Under the pieces are notes generated by a model. That model was given only the letters and a program-made list of their open reading frames with translations, did no database searches and was not told the DNA's origin. The position numbers and the translations under genes are program-made. A stretch of DNA of 64,000 bases. Origin: Desulfuromonas sp. AOP6. GTDB lineage: Bacteria > Desulfobacterota > Desulfuromonadia > Desulfuromonadales > SZUA-540. The first letter of the stretch is position 1. Every line of letters starts with the position of its first letter. The DNA lies in NCBI RefSeq assembly GCF_009731355.2, contig NZ_AP022810.1, forward strand, positions 2,260,001-2,324,000, given 5' to 3'. Shown here in pieces: positions 32,232 through 43,013 of the stretch.

Positions 32232-33665
32232 ATGTCCATTCGCCGTATTCTTGTAGCCGATGATGAAGAAAGTATCCGCTGGGTTCTTTCTAAGGCCCTT
32301 TCCAAAAAAGGCCTGACAGTAGACCTCGCCGCCGATGGGCAGGAGGCTCTGACCCTCTTCCGGCAGCATCGTTACGACCTGGCCATCCTTGACATCAAGA
32401 TGCCTGAAATAGGCGGCCTGGAGCTGCTGACCAGATTCCACGCAGAAAACCCCTCCACCCTGGTCATCATTATGACGGCGGAAAACTCCATGAAAAATGC
32501 CGTAGACGCCATGAAGGGAGGTGCCTACGATTACATCACCAAGCCTTTTGACCTGGACGCTCTGGACGCAACAATCATGAAGGCGGAAAAAGCCTCCACC
32601 GTGACCGATGAGGTACACCGGCTGCGCGATGAACTCAAAGACCACTATAAAGTCGATCGAACCATCATTGGAAAAAGCCGGGCGATGCAGGAGACCTACA
32701 AAGTCCTCGGGAAGATTGCCCCTTCCGATGTGACAGTTCTCATCACTGGAGAGAGCGGCACCGGCAAGGAACTGATGGCCAGGGCCATTCATTTCAACAG
32801 CTCCCGACTCGGCAAACCCTTTGTCGCGATCAACTGTGCGGCTATCCCGCGGGATCTCCTGGAAAGCGAGCTTTTCGGTTTCGAGAAAGGAGCCTTTACC
32901 GGCGCCGTCGAACGTAAAACCGGGAAGTTCGAACAGGCCAATGGCGGCACTATTTTCCTGGATGAGATCGGCGACATGCCCTTGGACCTGCAGGCAAAGC
33001 TGCTCCGCGTCCTCCAGGAAAAAGAAATCACCCGCACGGGGGGAACCTCGCCAATCTCCGTCGATGTGCGTATCGTCGCGGCCACGAACCAGGATCTCAA
33101 CACCAGGGTTCAGGCCAGGGAATTTCGCGAAGATCTCTTCTACCGACTTAACGTCGTGCCGCTCCACCTGTCACCCTTGCGGGAAAGAAAAGACGACATC
33201 CCTCTTCTCGCCGAATTTTTCATCGGGCGCAGCCGCGAAGAGTTCGGGGTGGGCACCCAAGGCTGTACAGCCGAGGCCCTTACCCTTCTGCAAGGCTATA
33301 ACTGGCCGGGCAATGTGCGAGAGCTTGAAAACGCCATAAAGCGTGCTGTACTGCTATCACCCGACCCTCTGCTTACCCCTGATGACTTCTCCTTTCTCGT
33401 CCCCGCCGGCCGGACTGAAGACAATGGCAACTCCCTGGAGACTCTGATCGCCAATAAATTGCGATCCGCCCTGTTTCAGGTCGAAGTCCATGAACTGAAT
33501 AATCTCTACGAAATGGTCCTACATCAGATGGAAAGACCCCTGATCCGCATCGTGCTGGAAAAATGCCGCGGCAACCAGGTGAAGGCCGCTGATATTCTTG
33601 GAATCAACCGCAACACACTAAGGAAAAAGATCCAGACCTTGGAGATTGACATCAAAAAGGAATGA
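32232..33665 (+). CDS. NtrC-family sigma-54 response regulator
   Basis: 477 residues in three parts: receiver domain with Asp54 in AILDIKMPE, a sigma-54 activator AAA+ domain with Walker A GESGTGKE near 172, the sigma-54 contact loop GAFTGA near 219 and a Walker B GGTIFLDEIG, and a Fis-type helix-turn-helix (VKAADILGINRNTLRKKI) at the end. It should activate sigma-54 promoters of nitrogen-assimilation or related genes. GAGAGGAACC precedes ATG. The cognate kinase lies directly upstream. Confidence 0.93.
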   Translation: MSIRRILVADDEESIRWVLSKALSKKGLTVDLAADGQEALTLFRQHRYDLAILDIKMPEIGGLELLTRFHAENPSTLVIIMTAENSMKNAVDAMKGGAYDYITKPFDLDALDATIMKAEKASTVTDEVHRLRDELKDHYKVDRTIIGKSRAMQETYKVLGKIAPSDVTVLITGESGTGKELMARAIHFNSSRLGKPFVAINCAAIPRDLLESELFGFEKGAFTGAVERKTGKFEQANGGTIFLDEIGDMPLDLQAKLLRVLQEKEITRTGGTSPISVDVRIVAATNQDLNTRVQAREFREDLFYRLNVVPLHLSPLRERKDDIPLLAEFFIGRSREEFGVGTQGCTAEALTLLQGYNWPGNVRELENAIKRAVLLSPDPLLTPDDFSFLVPAGRTEDNGNSLETLIANKLRSALFQVEVHELNNLYEMVLHQMERPLIRIVLEKCRGNQVKAADILGINRNTLRKKIQTLEIDIKKE

Positions 33666-33690
33666 ACTTCTGGCTTTACTCTTGTCGTAA

Positions 33691-33734
33691 CAAAGAAAGC
33701 CCCCGGAGAACCTGTCTTCCGGGGGCTTTCTTTG
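33691..33734. terminator. Bidirectional terminator between ntrC-like gene and dnaB
   Basis: CAAAGAAAGCCCCCGGA pairs with TCCGGGGGCTTTCTTTG, with A/T tracts suited to either direction. Confidence 0.9.
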
Positions 33735-33757
33735 CTAGGACAAGGGGAAAATAAGAC

Positions 33758-35128
33758 CTAGGCGCCATCTCCCCTCCTGCTCTGGTTTTCAAAACGGGTG
33801 TATTCACCTCGAAAGGTCAGATGCACGGTTCCGATGGGGCCGTTACGCTGCTTTCCAATAACGATTTCAGCATCTTTTTCGTGCCCTTTCTCACAGGAAC
33901 TGTCCCGCTTTTTACACGCTTCGCAGTAAACCGCCTCCCGGTAAATGAACATGATCACGTCGGCATCCTGCTCTATCGCGCCCGATTCACGCAGATCGGC
34001 CATAATAGGACGCTTGTCGGTACGATTTTCAAGTGAGCGGTTGAGCTGGGAGAGCGCGATGACCGGAACATTGAGCTCCTTGGCCAACGCTTTGAGCGAG
34101 CGGGATATCTCCGATATTTCCTGTTGGCGATTTTCAGCGTTATGACCACGCATGAGCTGAAGATAGTCGACCACGATAAGGCCAAGACCTTTGTCCGATT
34201 TCAACCGGCGGCATTTGGCCCGCAGCTCGAGAATAGAAATAGCGGGAGTATCATCAATGTAGATAGGAGCTTCACTTAGAAAGCCGGCCCCGTTAGTGAG
34301 CTTGGGCCAGTCAGATTCCCCCAGGTGTCCTGTACGCAGTCGGCTGGCGTCAACCTTGGCTATGGAGCAAAGCATCCTCTGCACCAACTGCTCCTTACTC
34401 ATCTCCAGAGAAAAGACGATCGAAGGTGTTACCGTCTTGGCATGAACCGCGGCATTCTCAACCAGGTTGAGGACAAAAGCGGTCTTCCCCATGGAAGGAC
34501 GCGCCGCAATGATAACAAGATCCCCCCCCTGCAGCCCGGCAGTCATCTGGTCTAGGTCCAGAAAGCCTGTAGGAACGCCCGTGACCAGTTCCTTGCGATC
34601 GTACAGTTTTTCTATCGCCTTGAAGGTGTCCTTGAGAATTTCTTTGGTCGAGAAATAGGACGGCCGGGTCTTCATCCCGGTAATGTCGAAAATGGATTTC
34701 TCCGCCCAGTCGAGGGTAGACTCCATGTCTCCGCCCTCATAGCCACGAGTGGCTATTTCGGTAGCCACTTCGATGAGATGACGGGCCATGGCTTTTTCTT
34801 TGACCAGGCGGCAGTAATAGATAATGTTGGCCGCAGTGGGGACGTAATCCACCAGGGTTGCGAGATAAGTGGCCCCGCCAACGGCATCAAGCTCGCCATT
34901 TTGCTGGAGAGCGGCGCTGAGAGTAACCAGATCGGCTGGCTCACCGCGCTCAGAGAGCTCGATCAGGGTTTTGAATATCTTGCGATGGCTTTCCCGATAA
35001 AAATCCTCGGGGACAAGAATCTCCAACGCTTTGTTAAGCGCCTGGTTTTCGAGGAGTATGCCACCGAGAACGGACATTTCCCCTTCGAGATATTGAGGGG
35101 GAAGCCGATGAGACGGTAATTTATCCAT
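33758..35128 (-). CDS. dnaB: Replicative DNA helicase
   Basis: 456 residues. The N-terminal scaffold domain (about 1-110, PPQYLEGEMSVLGGILLENQ) contacts DnaG, and a RecA-like motor follows with Walker A ARPSMGKTAF, the IVFSLEMSKEQLVQRML stretch (H1a), and VVDYLQLMRG plus VIALSQLNR. This hexameric 5'-3' helicase drives the replication fork. No intein is seen. It follows rplI in the rpsF-rpsR-yybS-rplI-dnaB order of this lineage, after a strong terminator. Confidence 0.97.
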   Translation of the reverse strand: MDKLPSHRLPPQYLEGEMSVLGGILLENQALNKALEILVPEDFYRESHRKIFKTLIELSERGEPADLVTLSAALQQNGELDAVGGATYLATLVDYVPTAANIIYYCRLVKEKAMARHLIEVATEIATRGYEGGDMESTLDWAEKSIFDITGMKTRPSYFSTKEILKDTFKAIEKLYDRKELVTGVPTGFLDLDQMTAGLQGGDLVIIAARPSMGKTAFVLNLVENAAVHAKTVTPSIVFSLEMSKEQLVQRMLCSIAKVDASRLRTGHLGESDWPKLTNGAGFLSEAPIYIDDTPAISILELRAKCRRLKSDKGLGLIVVDYLQLMRGHNAENRQQEISEISRSLKALAKELNVPVIALSQLNRSLENRTDKRPIMADLRESGAIEQDADVIMFIYREAVYCEACKKRDSSCEKGHEKDAEIVIGKQRNGPIGTVHLTFRGEYTRFENQSRRGDGA

Positions 35129-35158
35129 TCATCAACACCGGGTCGCAGGTGATAAGGA

Positions 35159-35202
35159 AAAAAGAAAGGGGAAGGAACCGCCGTTCCCTCCCCTTTTAGA
35201 GG
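35159..35202 (-). terminator. Terminator after rplI
   Basis: On the minus strand AAAAGGGGAGGGAAC pairs with GTTCCTTCCCCTTT, followed by a C and six T. Confidence 0.85.
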
Positions 35203-35207
35203 ACGTT

Positions 35208-35654
35208 CTACTCGGCAGCGACAACGTTGACCTTGATATTGGCTACAACGCCGGCCTGCAATTTCACAGGCACCTCATGGGTTCCGAGAGTTTTGATCGG
35301 CTCGTCGAGCTGGATCTTCTTGCGATCAATCTCAATCCCGGCATCTTTGAGTTTACCTTCAATTTCCATCGTGGTGACGGCGCCGTAAAGCTTGCCTTCC
35401 TCGCCGGCCCGGTGGCTGATTACACAAGTTACCGCCTCAATTTTCCCCTTAAGGAGATTGGCAGCATCGGTGATTTTTTCCATCTTGCGTGCCATCTGAC
35501 GTTTCTGATGCTCGAGTTCCTTGATGTTACGGGTGTTGGCTTCCATGGCCAGCCCCCGGGGCACCAGATAGTTGCGAGCATAACCGGGCTTTACCTTGAC
35601 CAGGTCACCAATATTGCCCAGGTTCTCTACATTCTCTGTAAGGATGATTTCCAT
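35208..35654 (-). CDS. rplI: 50S ribosomal protein L9
   Basis: 148 residues with the usual two domains: the N-terminal rRNA-binding part (MEIILTENVENLGNIGDLV, KPGYARNYLVPRGLA), a long connecting helix, and the C-terminal domain. It binds 23S rRNA near the L1 stalk base. AGGAGGAGAT precedes ATG. It follows a YybS-like membrane protein in the ribosomal operon. Confidence 0.97.
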   Translation of the reverse strand: MEIILTENVENLGNIGDLVKVKPGYARNYLVPRGLAMEANTRNIKELEHQKRQMARKMEKITDAANLLKGKIEAVTCVISHRAGEEGKLYGAVTTMEIEGKLKDAGIEIDRKKIQLDEPIKTLGTHEVPVKLQAGVVANIKVNVVAAE

Positions 35655-35675
35655 CGATCTCCTCCTGAAAAGGAT

Positions 35676-36602
35676 CTACGTTTCTTTAATTTTGGGTTTT
35701 CTGAAATCCGCCCATAAATCGAAAATTCCAAAGCCGGTGACAACCATAGGCAATGGGTTGAGAAAAAAAATAAGAAGATACCCCACAACCCTGAAACCGG
35801 CTGAAATATTCTTCCGGATGAAAAAGTAGCTGACTATGGCCAATCCCTGTAAAAAATAGATTGGCAGTACAACCGCAAGCACGTTGAGAGAGACAACATC
35901 AGCAAGCCCATCGAAAAGCAGCATGCCAAAACCCCCTCCGATCAAAAACCAGACCAGAAACGGGGGAGCCTTCCATTGATGAAAAGGCAAACCAGCAATG
36001 GTGTATCGTCCGCCCGCAAATCGCGAGAGAAGAAAAACCACCAACAGCAAAATTCCCCAAGTTACGGTGATGGCAAGAGCCGGGTAAGCCTGCAGAAGAA
36101 AGTCTGCCAGGCTCTGGAGCATCTGTTCGAGCTCTGCTGCCTGTTGGGCTGAAACGTCCGACTGCTGGTATATGTGCAGAGCCTGGTCGACCTCTTTTTG
36201 TACATAGTCGGCAGCCATCTGCTTAACTGAAATACCTTTACTGCCCGCATAGAGCCCCAGGGCCATGGCTGCAAGAACAACAAGACCCAGGGTCGTTACC
36301 GCCACAGCCCGGTCCCACGCCCAGAATCGGCGCAAGAGAAAGGGTAACACAAACGAGGCCAGGCCAAACTGCAAGAGATATCCCAACGAGCCGGCGGGGT
36401 CCCCGGTAACTGCCAGCAGGATTGTTGAGGCAGCGACAATACCTCCCCCCAGCAGAGCCCCGAACCGCATGTGGACATAGGCCGCGGGAAATGGTACCAG
36501 CAGGGTCAACAGTACACCACCTGCACCCAGGGCCGAGGAGACCATCTGCAAAAGGATGGTAAGAACGATGCTCCCGAAAAAAAAGAGACCGCGCTGTCCC
36601 AT
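35676..36602 (-). CDS. YybS-family (DUF2232) membrane protein
   Basis: 308 residues with about eight hydrophobic segments; the loop near 125-160 is polar (KQMAADYVQKEVDQALHIYQ). Size, topology and position between rpsR and rplI match YybS/DUF2232 proteins, whose function is not known. Signature-like FGLMLFDGLAD-like segment and a C-terminal FGIFDLWADFRK are visible. It lies in the inner membrane. Confidence 0.8.
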   Translation of the reverse strand: MGQRGLFFFGSIVLTILLQMVSSALGAGGVLLTLLVPFPAAYVHMRFGALLGGGIVAASTILLAVTGDPAGSLGYLLQFGLASFVLPFLLRRFWAWDRAVAVTTLGLVVLAAMALGLYAGSKGISVKQMAADYVQKEVDQALHIYQQSDVSAQQAAELEQMLQSLADFLLQAYPALAITVTWGILLLVVFLLSRFAGGRYTIAGLPFHQWKAPPFLVWFLIGGGFGMLLFDGLADVVSLNVLAVVLPIYFLQGLAIVSYFFIRKNISAGFRVVGYLLIFFLNPLPMVVTGFGIFDLWADFRKPKIKET

Positions 36603-36637
36603 GTCAACGCTCTCGTCCAGTTTCCCTGCTCTGCACC

Positions 36638-36919
36638 TTAATCAATGGCGTGTCCGGCCGTGAAGGGCAGCAGAGCGATATTACGAGCCCGTTTGATGGC
36701 TTCACATACCTTGCGCTGATGCTCGGCGCAGTTGCCCGAAATCCTCCGGGGCACAATTTTACCGCGTTCAGAAATAAAATAACGCAGGGTGCGAATTTCC
36801 TTGTAATTAATTTTCATGGTCTTGTCGGCACAAAAACGACAGCCCTTACGACGAACAAAGCGTCTTCTCGGTGCCCCTGCACCAGCAGGTTTTCTCCCAG
36901 CGGGTTTTTCAAAAGCCAT
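36638..36919 (-). CDS. rpsR: 30S ribosomal protein S18
   Basis: 93 residues; binds with S6 on the 30S platform. The cysteines in KGCRFCADK and [12 protein letters not shown] suggest the zinc-binding (C+) version. GGAGGATAT precedes ATG. It follows rpsF by 47 bases. Confidence 0.97.
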   Translation of the reverse strand: MAFEKPAGRKPAGAGAPRRRFVRRKGCRFCADKTMKINYKEIRTLRYFISERGKIVPRRISGNCAEHQRKVCEAIKRARNIALLPFTAGHAID

Positions 36920-36966
36920 TTATTTATATCCTCCGTATTGATAGTCAAGTTGTCTGTTCGAGAGAA

Positions 36967-37326
36967 TTATTCTGATTCTTCTTCCTGGTCGGCTGCTGCG
37001 TCGACATCTTGCGCGTCGGCAGGAACAGAGGCTTCAAAACCTTTTTCCAGATACACCGTCTGAAACTTCATGATGTTCTCATCAATCCGCATGCGGCGCT
37101 CGAACTCCTTGATGACTTCGGGCCGGGCCTCGAATACAGTCAGAACATAACTCCCACGGGTTTGTTTCTTGATGGGATAGGCCATTTTACGGACACCCCA
37201 CTCATCAACTTTTATGATGTTGGCGCCCTGTTCGGTCAGGACCCCCTTAAACTTGTCAACGATCGCGGTATAAGCATCACCGGTCGTTTCGGGGTTGACG
37301 ATGTAGATCGCTTCATAGGTACGCAT
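36967..37326 (-). CDS. rpsF: 30S ribosomal protein S6
   Basis: 119 residues with an acidic tail of Glu, Asp and Gln, as is usual for S6. Family stretches are RTYEAIYIVNPE, GVRKMAYPIKKQTRGSYVL and FERRMRIDENIMKFQTV. AGAGGAGG precedes the ATG. The leader (37340-37380) can form small GC-rich hairpins with CCG triplets, a possible S6:S18 autoregulatory site, which I hold only weakly. Confidence 0.97.
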   Translation of the reverse strand: MRTYEAIYIVNPETTGDAYTAIVDKFKGVLTEQGANIIKVDEWGVRKMAYPIKKQTRGSYVLTVFEARPEVIKEFERRMRIDENIMKFQTVYLEKGFEASVPADAQDVDAAADQEEESE

Positions 37327-37459
37327 TTATGTTACCTCCTCTTGGGTTATATAGCCCCGGAACCGATCCGGAGCAAGGAGCGGACACCACAATGGCATCC
37401 GATCTTGGACAAACAGAATTCATATCACAGATCGAAATGCTTTTCAATCTTTAAGCACG

Positions 37460-38554
37460 TCAGACATTAAATCGAAAGTGCATAATATCGCCATCCCTGA
37501 CGACGTATTCCTTGCCTTCCAGCCGCATCAACCCCTTCTCTTTAGCACCAGCCTCGCCACCGGAGGCAATAAAGTCATTAAAAGCAGTGACCTCAGCCCG
37601 GATAAACCCCTTCTCAAAGTCGGTGTGAATAACACCCGCAGCACCAGGGGCCTTGGTTCCGGCAGGAATAGTCCAGGCACGAACCTCTTTGACGCCAGCT
37701 GTGAAATAGGTAATCAGGCCGAGCAACTGATAGCCAGCGGAAATCATGCGATCAAGCCCAGGCTCAGAAAGACCCATTTCGCTAAGAAAGTCGGTCTTCT
37801 CATCGGCATCGAGTTCGGCGATTTCCGCCTCGATCTTGCCACATATCATAACCATCTCTGCCTGTTGTGCCGTTGCAAAGTGGCGCAGCTTTTCGACAAA
37901 AGGATGCTGCCCCTGCAGATCGTCTTCCCCCACATTGGCCACATAGAGGACAGGTTTCGCGGTGATCAGGTGCAGATCCCTGAGAATGCGTCTTTCCTCG
38001 GGGGAAAGGTCGGTCGCCCTGGCCGGCTGGCCGCCATTGAGCGTCTCCTGAACCTTCCTCAACACGGCCAACTCTTCCTGCATTTTCTTGTCGCCGCTTT
38101 TGGCCTGCTTTTCGGTGCGGGAAATTCGTTTCTCCACTGAATCGAGATCGGCCAGATTCAACTCGGTCTGTATGACCTCGACATCCCTCAGAGGATCAAC
38201 GGAGCCATCCACATGAACGACGTTGTCGTCTTCAAAACAACGCACGATATGCGCGATAGCATCGACCTGGCGGATATGCCCAAGGAACTGATTCCCCAGC
38301 CCCTCACCTCGGCTGGCGCCCTTGACAAGGCCGGCAATGTCGACGAACTCCATCGTAGTCGGCACAACGCGCTCAGGATGAACGATGCTAGCCAATTTAT
38401 CCAGGCGGGCGTCAGGGACACTCACGACGCCCACGTTGGGCTCAATGGTGCAGAAAGGATAATTGGCCGATTCTGCCCCTGCCGAAGTGATGGCGTTGAA
38501 AATGGTGGATTTGCCTACATTGGGCAACCCGACAATACCGCACTTAAAACCCAT
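37460..38554 (-). CDS. ychF: YchF/OLA1-type ATPase
   Basis: 364 residues. The P-loop is [35 protein letters not shown] is switch II-like, and the NKxD guanine motif is replaced by NVGE ([12 protein letters not shown]), as in YchF proteins that prefer ATP. A coiled-coil insertion and a C-terminal TGS domain ([20 protein letters not shown], then a [11 protein letters not shown] end) are present. It acts near the ribosome, possibly in translation control and stress. The gene lies between hppA and the rpsF operon. Confidence 0.95.
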   Translation of the reverse strand: MGFKCGIVGLPNVGKSTIFNAITSAGAESANYPFCTIEPNVGVVSVPDARLDKLASIVHPERVVPTTMEFVDIAGLVKGASRGEGLGNQFLGHIRQVDAIAHIVRCFEDDNVVHVDGSVDPLRDVEVIQTELNLADLDSVEKRISRTEKQAKSGDKKMQEELAVLRKVQETLNGGQPARATDLSPEERRILRDLHLITAKPVLYVANVGEDDLQGQHPFVEKLRHFATAQQAEMVMICGKIEAEIAELDADEKTDFLSEMGLSEPGLDRMISAGYQLLGLITYFTAGVKEVRAWTIPAGTKAPGAAGVIHTDFEKGFIRAEVTAFNDFIASGGEAGAKEKGLMRLEGKEYVVRDGDIMHFRFNV

Positions 38555-38638
38555 GTTTTACCTTCTCACTATAAAAGAAGATAGCCGGGCGTTAAGTCCC
38601 GGCTATCCGTGTTTAACCGATGGGCGTATGGCCCGAGT

Positions 38639-40663
38639 TTATACGAGCAAAGGTGCGATAACCAGAGCAACAACGCTCATGAGCTTGATGAGGATGTTCA
38701 TAGCCGGGCCCGAAGTATCTTTGAATGGGTCGCCAACGGTGTCACCGACGACGGCTGCCTTATGAGCCTCGCCACCTTTTTTCTCGCCGGCAAGTTCGCC
38801 TTTTTCGATGTATTTCTTGGCATTATCCCAAGCACCACCGCCATTGGACATCATCAGGGCCAGCAGAACACCGGCCACCGTGGCACCAGCCAGCATGCCT
38901 CCGAGAGCCTCAGCCCCGAGGACAAAGCCAATAACCACAGGAGCGACAACGGCGACAACGCCGGGCAGGATCATCTCTTTCAGGGCCGCACGAGCAGAAA
39001 TATCGACGCATTTTTCGGGCTCGGGCTTGACGCCGGGCTTGCCTTCAAGCAGACCGGGAATCTCCCGGAACTGGCGACGGATTTCATCGACCATCTTGCC
39101 GGCAGCACGACCGACACTTGTCATAGTGAGGGCGCCAATGAAGAAAGGCAGCGCGCCCCCGATAAGCATACCGATAACCGTCAAAGGATTGATCAGGTTG
39201 ATTGAGGTAAGCCCAACCGTGGTGGCATAAGCAGAGAAGAGGGCCAGGGCCGTCAAGGCCGCCGAGCCAATAGCGAAACCCTTGCCGATGGCGGCCGTGG
39301 TGTTGCCGATAGCATCGAGACCATCGGTTATCTTGCGAACGTCAGGGCCAAGAGCGGCCATCTCGGAAATACCACCAGCGTTATCGGCGATGGGGCCATA
39401 GGCATCGACGGTCATGGTCACACCAACCGTGGCCAGCATGCCGACAGCGGCGATCCCAATGCCGTAGAGACCAGCAAAATAATTGGCCACAAAAATGCTG
39501 ACCGCAATGATAATGATGGGAGCCGCGGTGCTCTCCAGACCGACCGCCAAGCCATGAATGATGTTGGTGGCCGGACCGGTCTTGCTGGCCTCGGCAATGC
39601 GGGCGACCGGAGTGGAAGCAGTATAGTATTCGGTGATCTGGCCGATGGCAATACCCGCCAAGGTGCCGGCGAGGATAGCCCAAAAGACACCATTGGAGAT
39701 ATGCAGCCCCCTGACGATAAAGAAGGCGGCCACGAGGAAACCACCGGCAGCGACGAAAGTCGTGTAGTGCAGAGCCTTGGCGGGATCCATGGACTTGAGC
39801 ACCTTCATCGAGCCGATACCGATGATAGAGAAGATCAGGCCGACCATAGCCAGAGCCAAGGGCAGCAACATGGCATTGGCCTGAATGACGCTGAGTTCGA
39901 CACCGGGGACCGAAAGGTGCGTCAGCAGTTCGGTGCTGGCCGCTGCAGCGATAGCGATGGTGGCGATGATGGAGCCGACGTAAGATTCAAAAATATCGGC
40001 GCCCATGCCAGCGGTGTCACCAACGCAGTCACCGACATTGTCAGCAATGACGCCAGGGTTACGGGGGTCATCTTCGGGGATACCGGCTTCGACTTTGCCG
40101 ACCAGGTCGGCGCCGACGTCAGCTGCCTTGGTATAAATGCCGCCGCCCACGCGGGCGAACAGGGCGATAGAAGAGGCACCCATGGCGAAACCGTTAATGT
40201 ATCGGGCGTGCTCAGGATCGCCAAAAAGAATGAAGGCAATGCCGACGCCGACAAGGCCGAGAGAGGCAACGGACATACCCATAACAGCGCCACCGTTAAA
40301 GGAAACCTCCAGAGCCTTGGCCTGGCCCGACTGACGAGCCGCCTCGGTCGTACGAACGTTGGCGCGGGTGGCGGCCTTCATTCCGATAAAACCGCAGATC
40401 ATGGAGCAGACGGCGCCGCCAAGGAAGGCAAAAGCGGTCTGCGGCCCCATGCCGGCAAAAATAAGGAAAAAAACCACCACGATAAAAATAGCGAGAACCT
40501 TGTACTCCCTGCGCAGGAAGGCCATGGCGCCAGCATGAATCGCTTCAGAAATTTCCTTCATCTTTTCGTTGCCTACCGGCTCCTTTTTAACCAGGACATA
40601 CAGCACGATAGCAATGACGAAACCGATCACCCCAAGAATGGGTGCATACATTTGCAGTTCCAT
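38639..40663 (-). CDS. hppA: Membrane-bound proton or sodium pumping pyrophosphatase
   Basis: 674 residues, about 16 transmembrane helices. Pyrophosphate hydrolysis drives ion pumping across the inner membrane. The substrate loop [40 protein letters not shown] and later Asp-rich segments are intact. In the potassium-discriminating motif the sequence is [10 protein letters not shown]; an Ala at that place marks the potassium-dependent group, while Lys marks independence. Which ion is pumped I cannot tell. The gene follows pth and precedes ychF. Confidence 0.93.
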   Translation of the reverse strand: MELQMYAPILGVIGFVIAIVLYVLVKKEPVGNEKMKEISEAIHAGAMAFLRREYKVLAIFIVVVFFLIFAGMGPQTAFAFLGGAVCSMICGFIGMKAATRANVRTTEAARQSGQAKALEVSFNGGAVMGMSVASLGLVGVGIAFILFGDPEHARYINGFAMGASSIALFARVGGGIYTKAADVGADLVGKVEAGIPEDDPRNPGVIADNVGDCVGDTAGMGADIFESYVGSIIATIAIAAAASTELLTHLSVPGVELSVIQANAMLLPLALAMVGLIFSIIGIGSMKVLKSMDPAKALHYTTFVAAGGFLVAAFFIVRGLHISNGVFWAILAGTLAGIAIGQITEYYTASTPVARIAEASKTGPATNIIHGLAVGLESTAAPIIIIAVSIFVANYFAGLYGIGIAAVGMLATVGVTMTVDAYGPIADNAGGISEMAALGPDVRKITDGLDAIGNTTAAIGKGFAIGSAALTALALFSAYATTVGLTSINLINPLTVIGMLIGGALPFFIGALTMTSVGRAAGKMVDEIRRQFREIPGLLEGKPGVKPEPEKCVDISARAALKEMILPGVVAVVAPVVIGFVLGAEALGGMLAGATVAGVLLALMMSNGGGAWDNAKKYIEKGELAGEKKGGEAHKAAVVGDTVGDPFKDTSGPAMNILIKLMSVVALVIAPLLV

Positions 40664-40693
40664 GTTGTCTCGTTCCCTCTCTTTCCTCTGATT

Positions 40694-41269
40694 TTAATTT
40701 CGAGTATCTCGACTATTGAATTCGTTCATGGCCCGCTCTGTTCCTTTTTCGAGAACAGCTTCCACGGCCATGGCCGCATTTTCAAGGACTTCGTCCAAAC
40801 CCTGGCGCTCGGTCGGTGAGAAAGGACTGAGCACGTAACCGGCGACATCACCACCAGGGACCGGCCTGCCGACCCCAACCTTGACCCGGACGAAATCACC
40901 CGTGCCAAGAACCTGTCTAATGTGACGAATGCCGTTGTGGCCGCCGTGCCCTCCCCCTTGCTTAATCTTGAGGGCGCCAAAAGGCAGATCAATGTCGTCG
41001 TGTACCACAATCAAATCCCCCGGTTCGGCACCGAGGGATCTGCAGGCGGAACCCACGCTGGCTCCACTGAGGTTCATATAGGTCTGGGGGAGAAGCAGGG
41101 TAACTTCCTCCCCAGCGACGCGGCCCGTAGCGTAAATCGCTTGGTGGCCACTCTTTTTAAGTGACATACTGGCTCGTTCGGCGACCTTCTGAACGACGAG
41201 AAATCCAATATTGTGTCTTGTTCCGGCATATTTACTGCCGGGATTTCCCAACCCAGCCACCAACTTCAA
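40694..41269 (-). CDS. pth: Peptidyl-tRNA hydrolase
   Basis: 191 residues; recycles peptidyl-tRNA that drops off ribosomes. Visible are KLVAGLGNPGSKYAGTRHNIG with the catalytic His, LLLPQTYMNLSG, VVHDDIDLPFG and GGGHGGHNGI. The start is TTG 41269, two bases after the rplY stop, with the ribosome site inside rplY, suggesting coupled expression. Confidence 0.95.
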   Translation of the reverse strand: MKLVAGLGNPGSKYAGTRHNIGFLVVQKVAERASMSLKKSGHQAIYATGRVAGEEVTLLLPQTYMNLSGASVGSACRSLGAEPGDLIVVHDDIDLPFGALKIKQGGGHGGHNGIRHIRQVLGTGDFVRVKVGVGRPVPGGDVAGYVLSPFSPTERQGLDEVLENAAMAVEAVLEKGTERAMNEFNSRDTRN

Positions 41270-41271
41270 GA

Positions 41272-41877
41272 TCAGGCCTCTTCTCCTGCCTCTTCAGCGG
41301 TGCCCTCTTCTTCTTCAGCCTTGCGGCCTGTCACCGTGATCACTGTGAAATTAACGTCATGGGGAACCTGAATCCCCTCGGGGAGCACCAGGTCTTCGAC
41401 GTGAAAAACATCACCGATTTTCATATCGGTTACATCGACCTCAATCGCCGTGGGGATAGCGGAGGGAAGACAGTACACTTCCAGTTCATGGCGAATGATC
41501 TGCAGGTTGCCGCCCTCTTTTTCACCCTTGGACTTCCCGACAGGATGAACAGGAACCATAACATGGGTCTTCTTGCCCATCTCAATCGTCTGGAAGTCGG
41601 CATGCATCATATCCCGACGGATAGGATCGACCTGAAGATCCTTCAGGATAACGACCTTGCCTTCGACTGCAGGTATCCCCTTGAGAGAAATAAGGGTATT
41701 CCAGCCGGATTCGGTCGCCATGGCCTCCCGTAGAGCCTTGGGCTCAACCGTCACAGCACAGGGCTCCATATCTTTTCCATAGACGACAGCGGGAATAAGC
41801 TCCTGCCGGCGAAGACTACGTGCTCCACCCTTTCCGATTCTTTCACGTGCAGAGACCACCAGTTCCGTATTTGCCAT
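41272..41877 (-). CDS. rplY: 50S ribosomal protein L25 (CTC/TL5 long form)
   Basis: 201 residues from ATG 41877, which follows GGAGGAACAA; the frame to 41919 lacks one. It is the long two-domain L25/CTC form that binds 5S rRNA: an N-terminal RKGRIGKG-like ARERIGKGGARSLRR and VPAVVYG-like LIPAVVYGKD, a second beta domain, and an acidic Glu/Ala tail. It lies in the prs-rplY-pth cluster. Confidence 0.95.
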   Translation of the reverse strand: MANTELVVSARERIGKGGARSLRRQELIPAVVYGKDMEPCAVTVEPKALREAMATESGWNTLISLKGIPAVEGKVVILKDLQVDPIRRDMMHADFQTIEMGKKTHVMVPVHPVGKSKGEKEGGNLQIIRHELEVYCLPSAIPTAIEVDVTDMKIGDVFHVEDLVLPEGIQVPHDVNFTVITVTGRKAEEEEGTAEEAGEEA

Positions 41878-41945
41878 TGATTGTTCCTCCATAAATTCGG
41901 GCTGCTCGCGGGCAGCCAAACTAACTATCTAAATTGTTGACCGAT

Positions 41946-42887
41946 CTAAACAAACAACGAACTGACCGACTCATCGCCATGAATGCGGCGAATGGATTCG
42001 GCCAGGATTTCCGCCACGGAGAGAACGCGGAGCTTCGAGCAGGCCGACAGCTTGTCCTGAACGGGAATGGTGTTGGTTACCACCACCTCCTCGAGGCAGC
42101 TGTCGTTGATTCGCTCAAGGGCAGGCCCGGACAGAACAGCATGAGTGGCGCAGGCATAGACGGCTGCAGCGCCTTTCTCTTTCAAGGCCTGGGCCGCCTG
42201 GCAAAGGGTTCCAGCCGTATCGATCATATCGTCAACAATAATGCAGGCCTCCCCTTTGACATCGCCAATGATGTGCATAACTTCGGAGACATTGGGTCCA
42301 CTGCGGCGCTTGTCGATGATGGCCAGCCCGGCATCGAGCCTTTTGGCGTACGCCCTGGCTCTTTCGGTCCCCCCCGCATCAGGAGATACAACCACAACAC
42401 GACCGGGAAAACGGGAGCAGACATCCGCAAGGATAACCGGAGCGGCGTAGAGATGATCAACGGGAATATTGAAAAAACCCTGAATCTGGCCAGCGTGCAG
42501 GTCCATCGTCAGCACACGATCGGCGCCAGCCGTACTGATCAGATCCGCGACCAGTTTGCTGGTGATTGGTGTTCGCGGAGCGACCTTGCGATCCTGACGG
42601 GCATAGCCAAAATAGGGCACCACCGCCGTAATCCTGGCTGCCGATGCCCTTTTGAGGGCATCCATCATGATCAGAAGCTCCATGATATTGTGGTTGGATG
42701 GTGCACAGGTTGACTGAACGACATAGACGTCTCTGCCGCGTACATTCTCGCCGACCTCAACCATGATCTCCCCGTCAGAAAAAGTCCTGACTTTGGCATT
42801 ACCAAGAGGTACGGCCAATTGGCCGCAGATCTCACGGGCCAAAGGGATATTGGCATTGCCGGAAAATATCTTCAGTTTGTCCACCAT
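41946..42887 (-). CDS. prs: Ribose-phosphate pyrophosphokinase (PRPP synthetase)
   Basis: 313 residues; makes PRPP from ribose 5-phosphate and ATP for purine, pyrimidine, His and Trp synthesis. Markers are [48 protein letters not shown] and the PRPP-binding [14 protein letters not shown]. It lies between tRNA-Gln and rplY, the order common in proteobacteria. Confidence 0.97.
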   Translation of the reverse strand: MVDKLKIFSGNANIPLAREICGQLAVPLGNAKVRTFSDGEIMVEVGENVRGRDVYVVQSTCAPSNHNIMELLIMMDALKRASAARITAVVPYFGYARQDRKVAPRTPITSKLVADLISTAGADRVLTMDLHAGQIQGFFNIPVDHLYAAPVILADVCSRFPGRVVVVSPDAGGTERARAYAKRLDAGLAIIDKRRSGPNVSEVMHIIGDVKGEACIIVDDMIDTAGTLCQAAQALKEKGAAAVYACATHAVLSGPALERINDSCLEEVVVTNTIPVQDKLSACSKLRVLSVAEILAESIRRIHGDESVSSLFV

Positions 42888-43013
42888 GGACCCCCACTGC
42901 TAGCTTGGAAAAAGTTGAAGGCCATGGAGAACCATGACCTAACCGAAAAAAGAAGTGATATCGGATATCTGAAGCTCTCAAACCAGACAAGCGCCTGAGG
43001 GCTGATAGGTTAG

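Noticed and set aside
37340-37380. S6:S18 autoregulatory leader of rpsF
   Set aside because: CCG triplets and small stems are present, but I could not fit the known bulged fold, so it is only mentioned under rpsF.
39554-40819. 421-residue frame opposite hppA
   Set aside because: Antisense to a conserved gene, low-complexity Asp/Gly/His-rich, no ribosome site.
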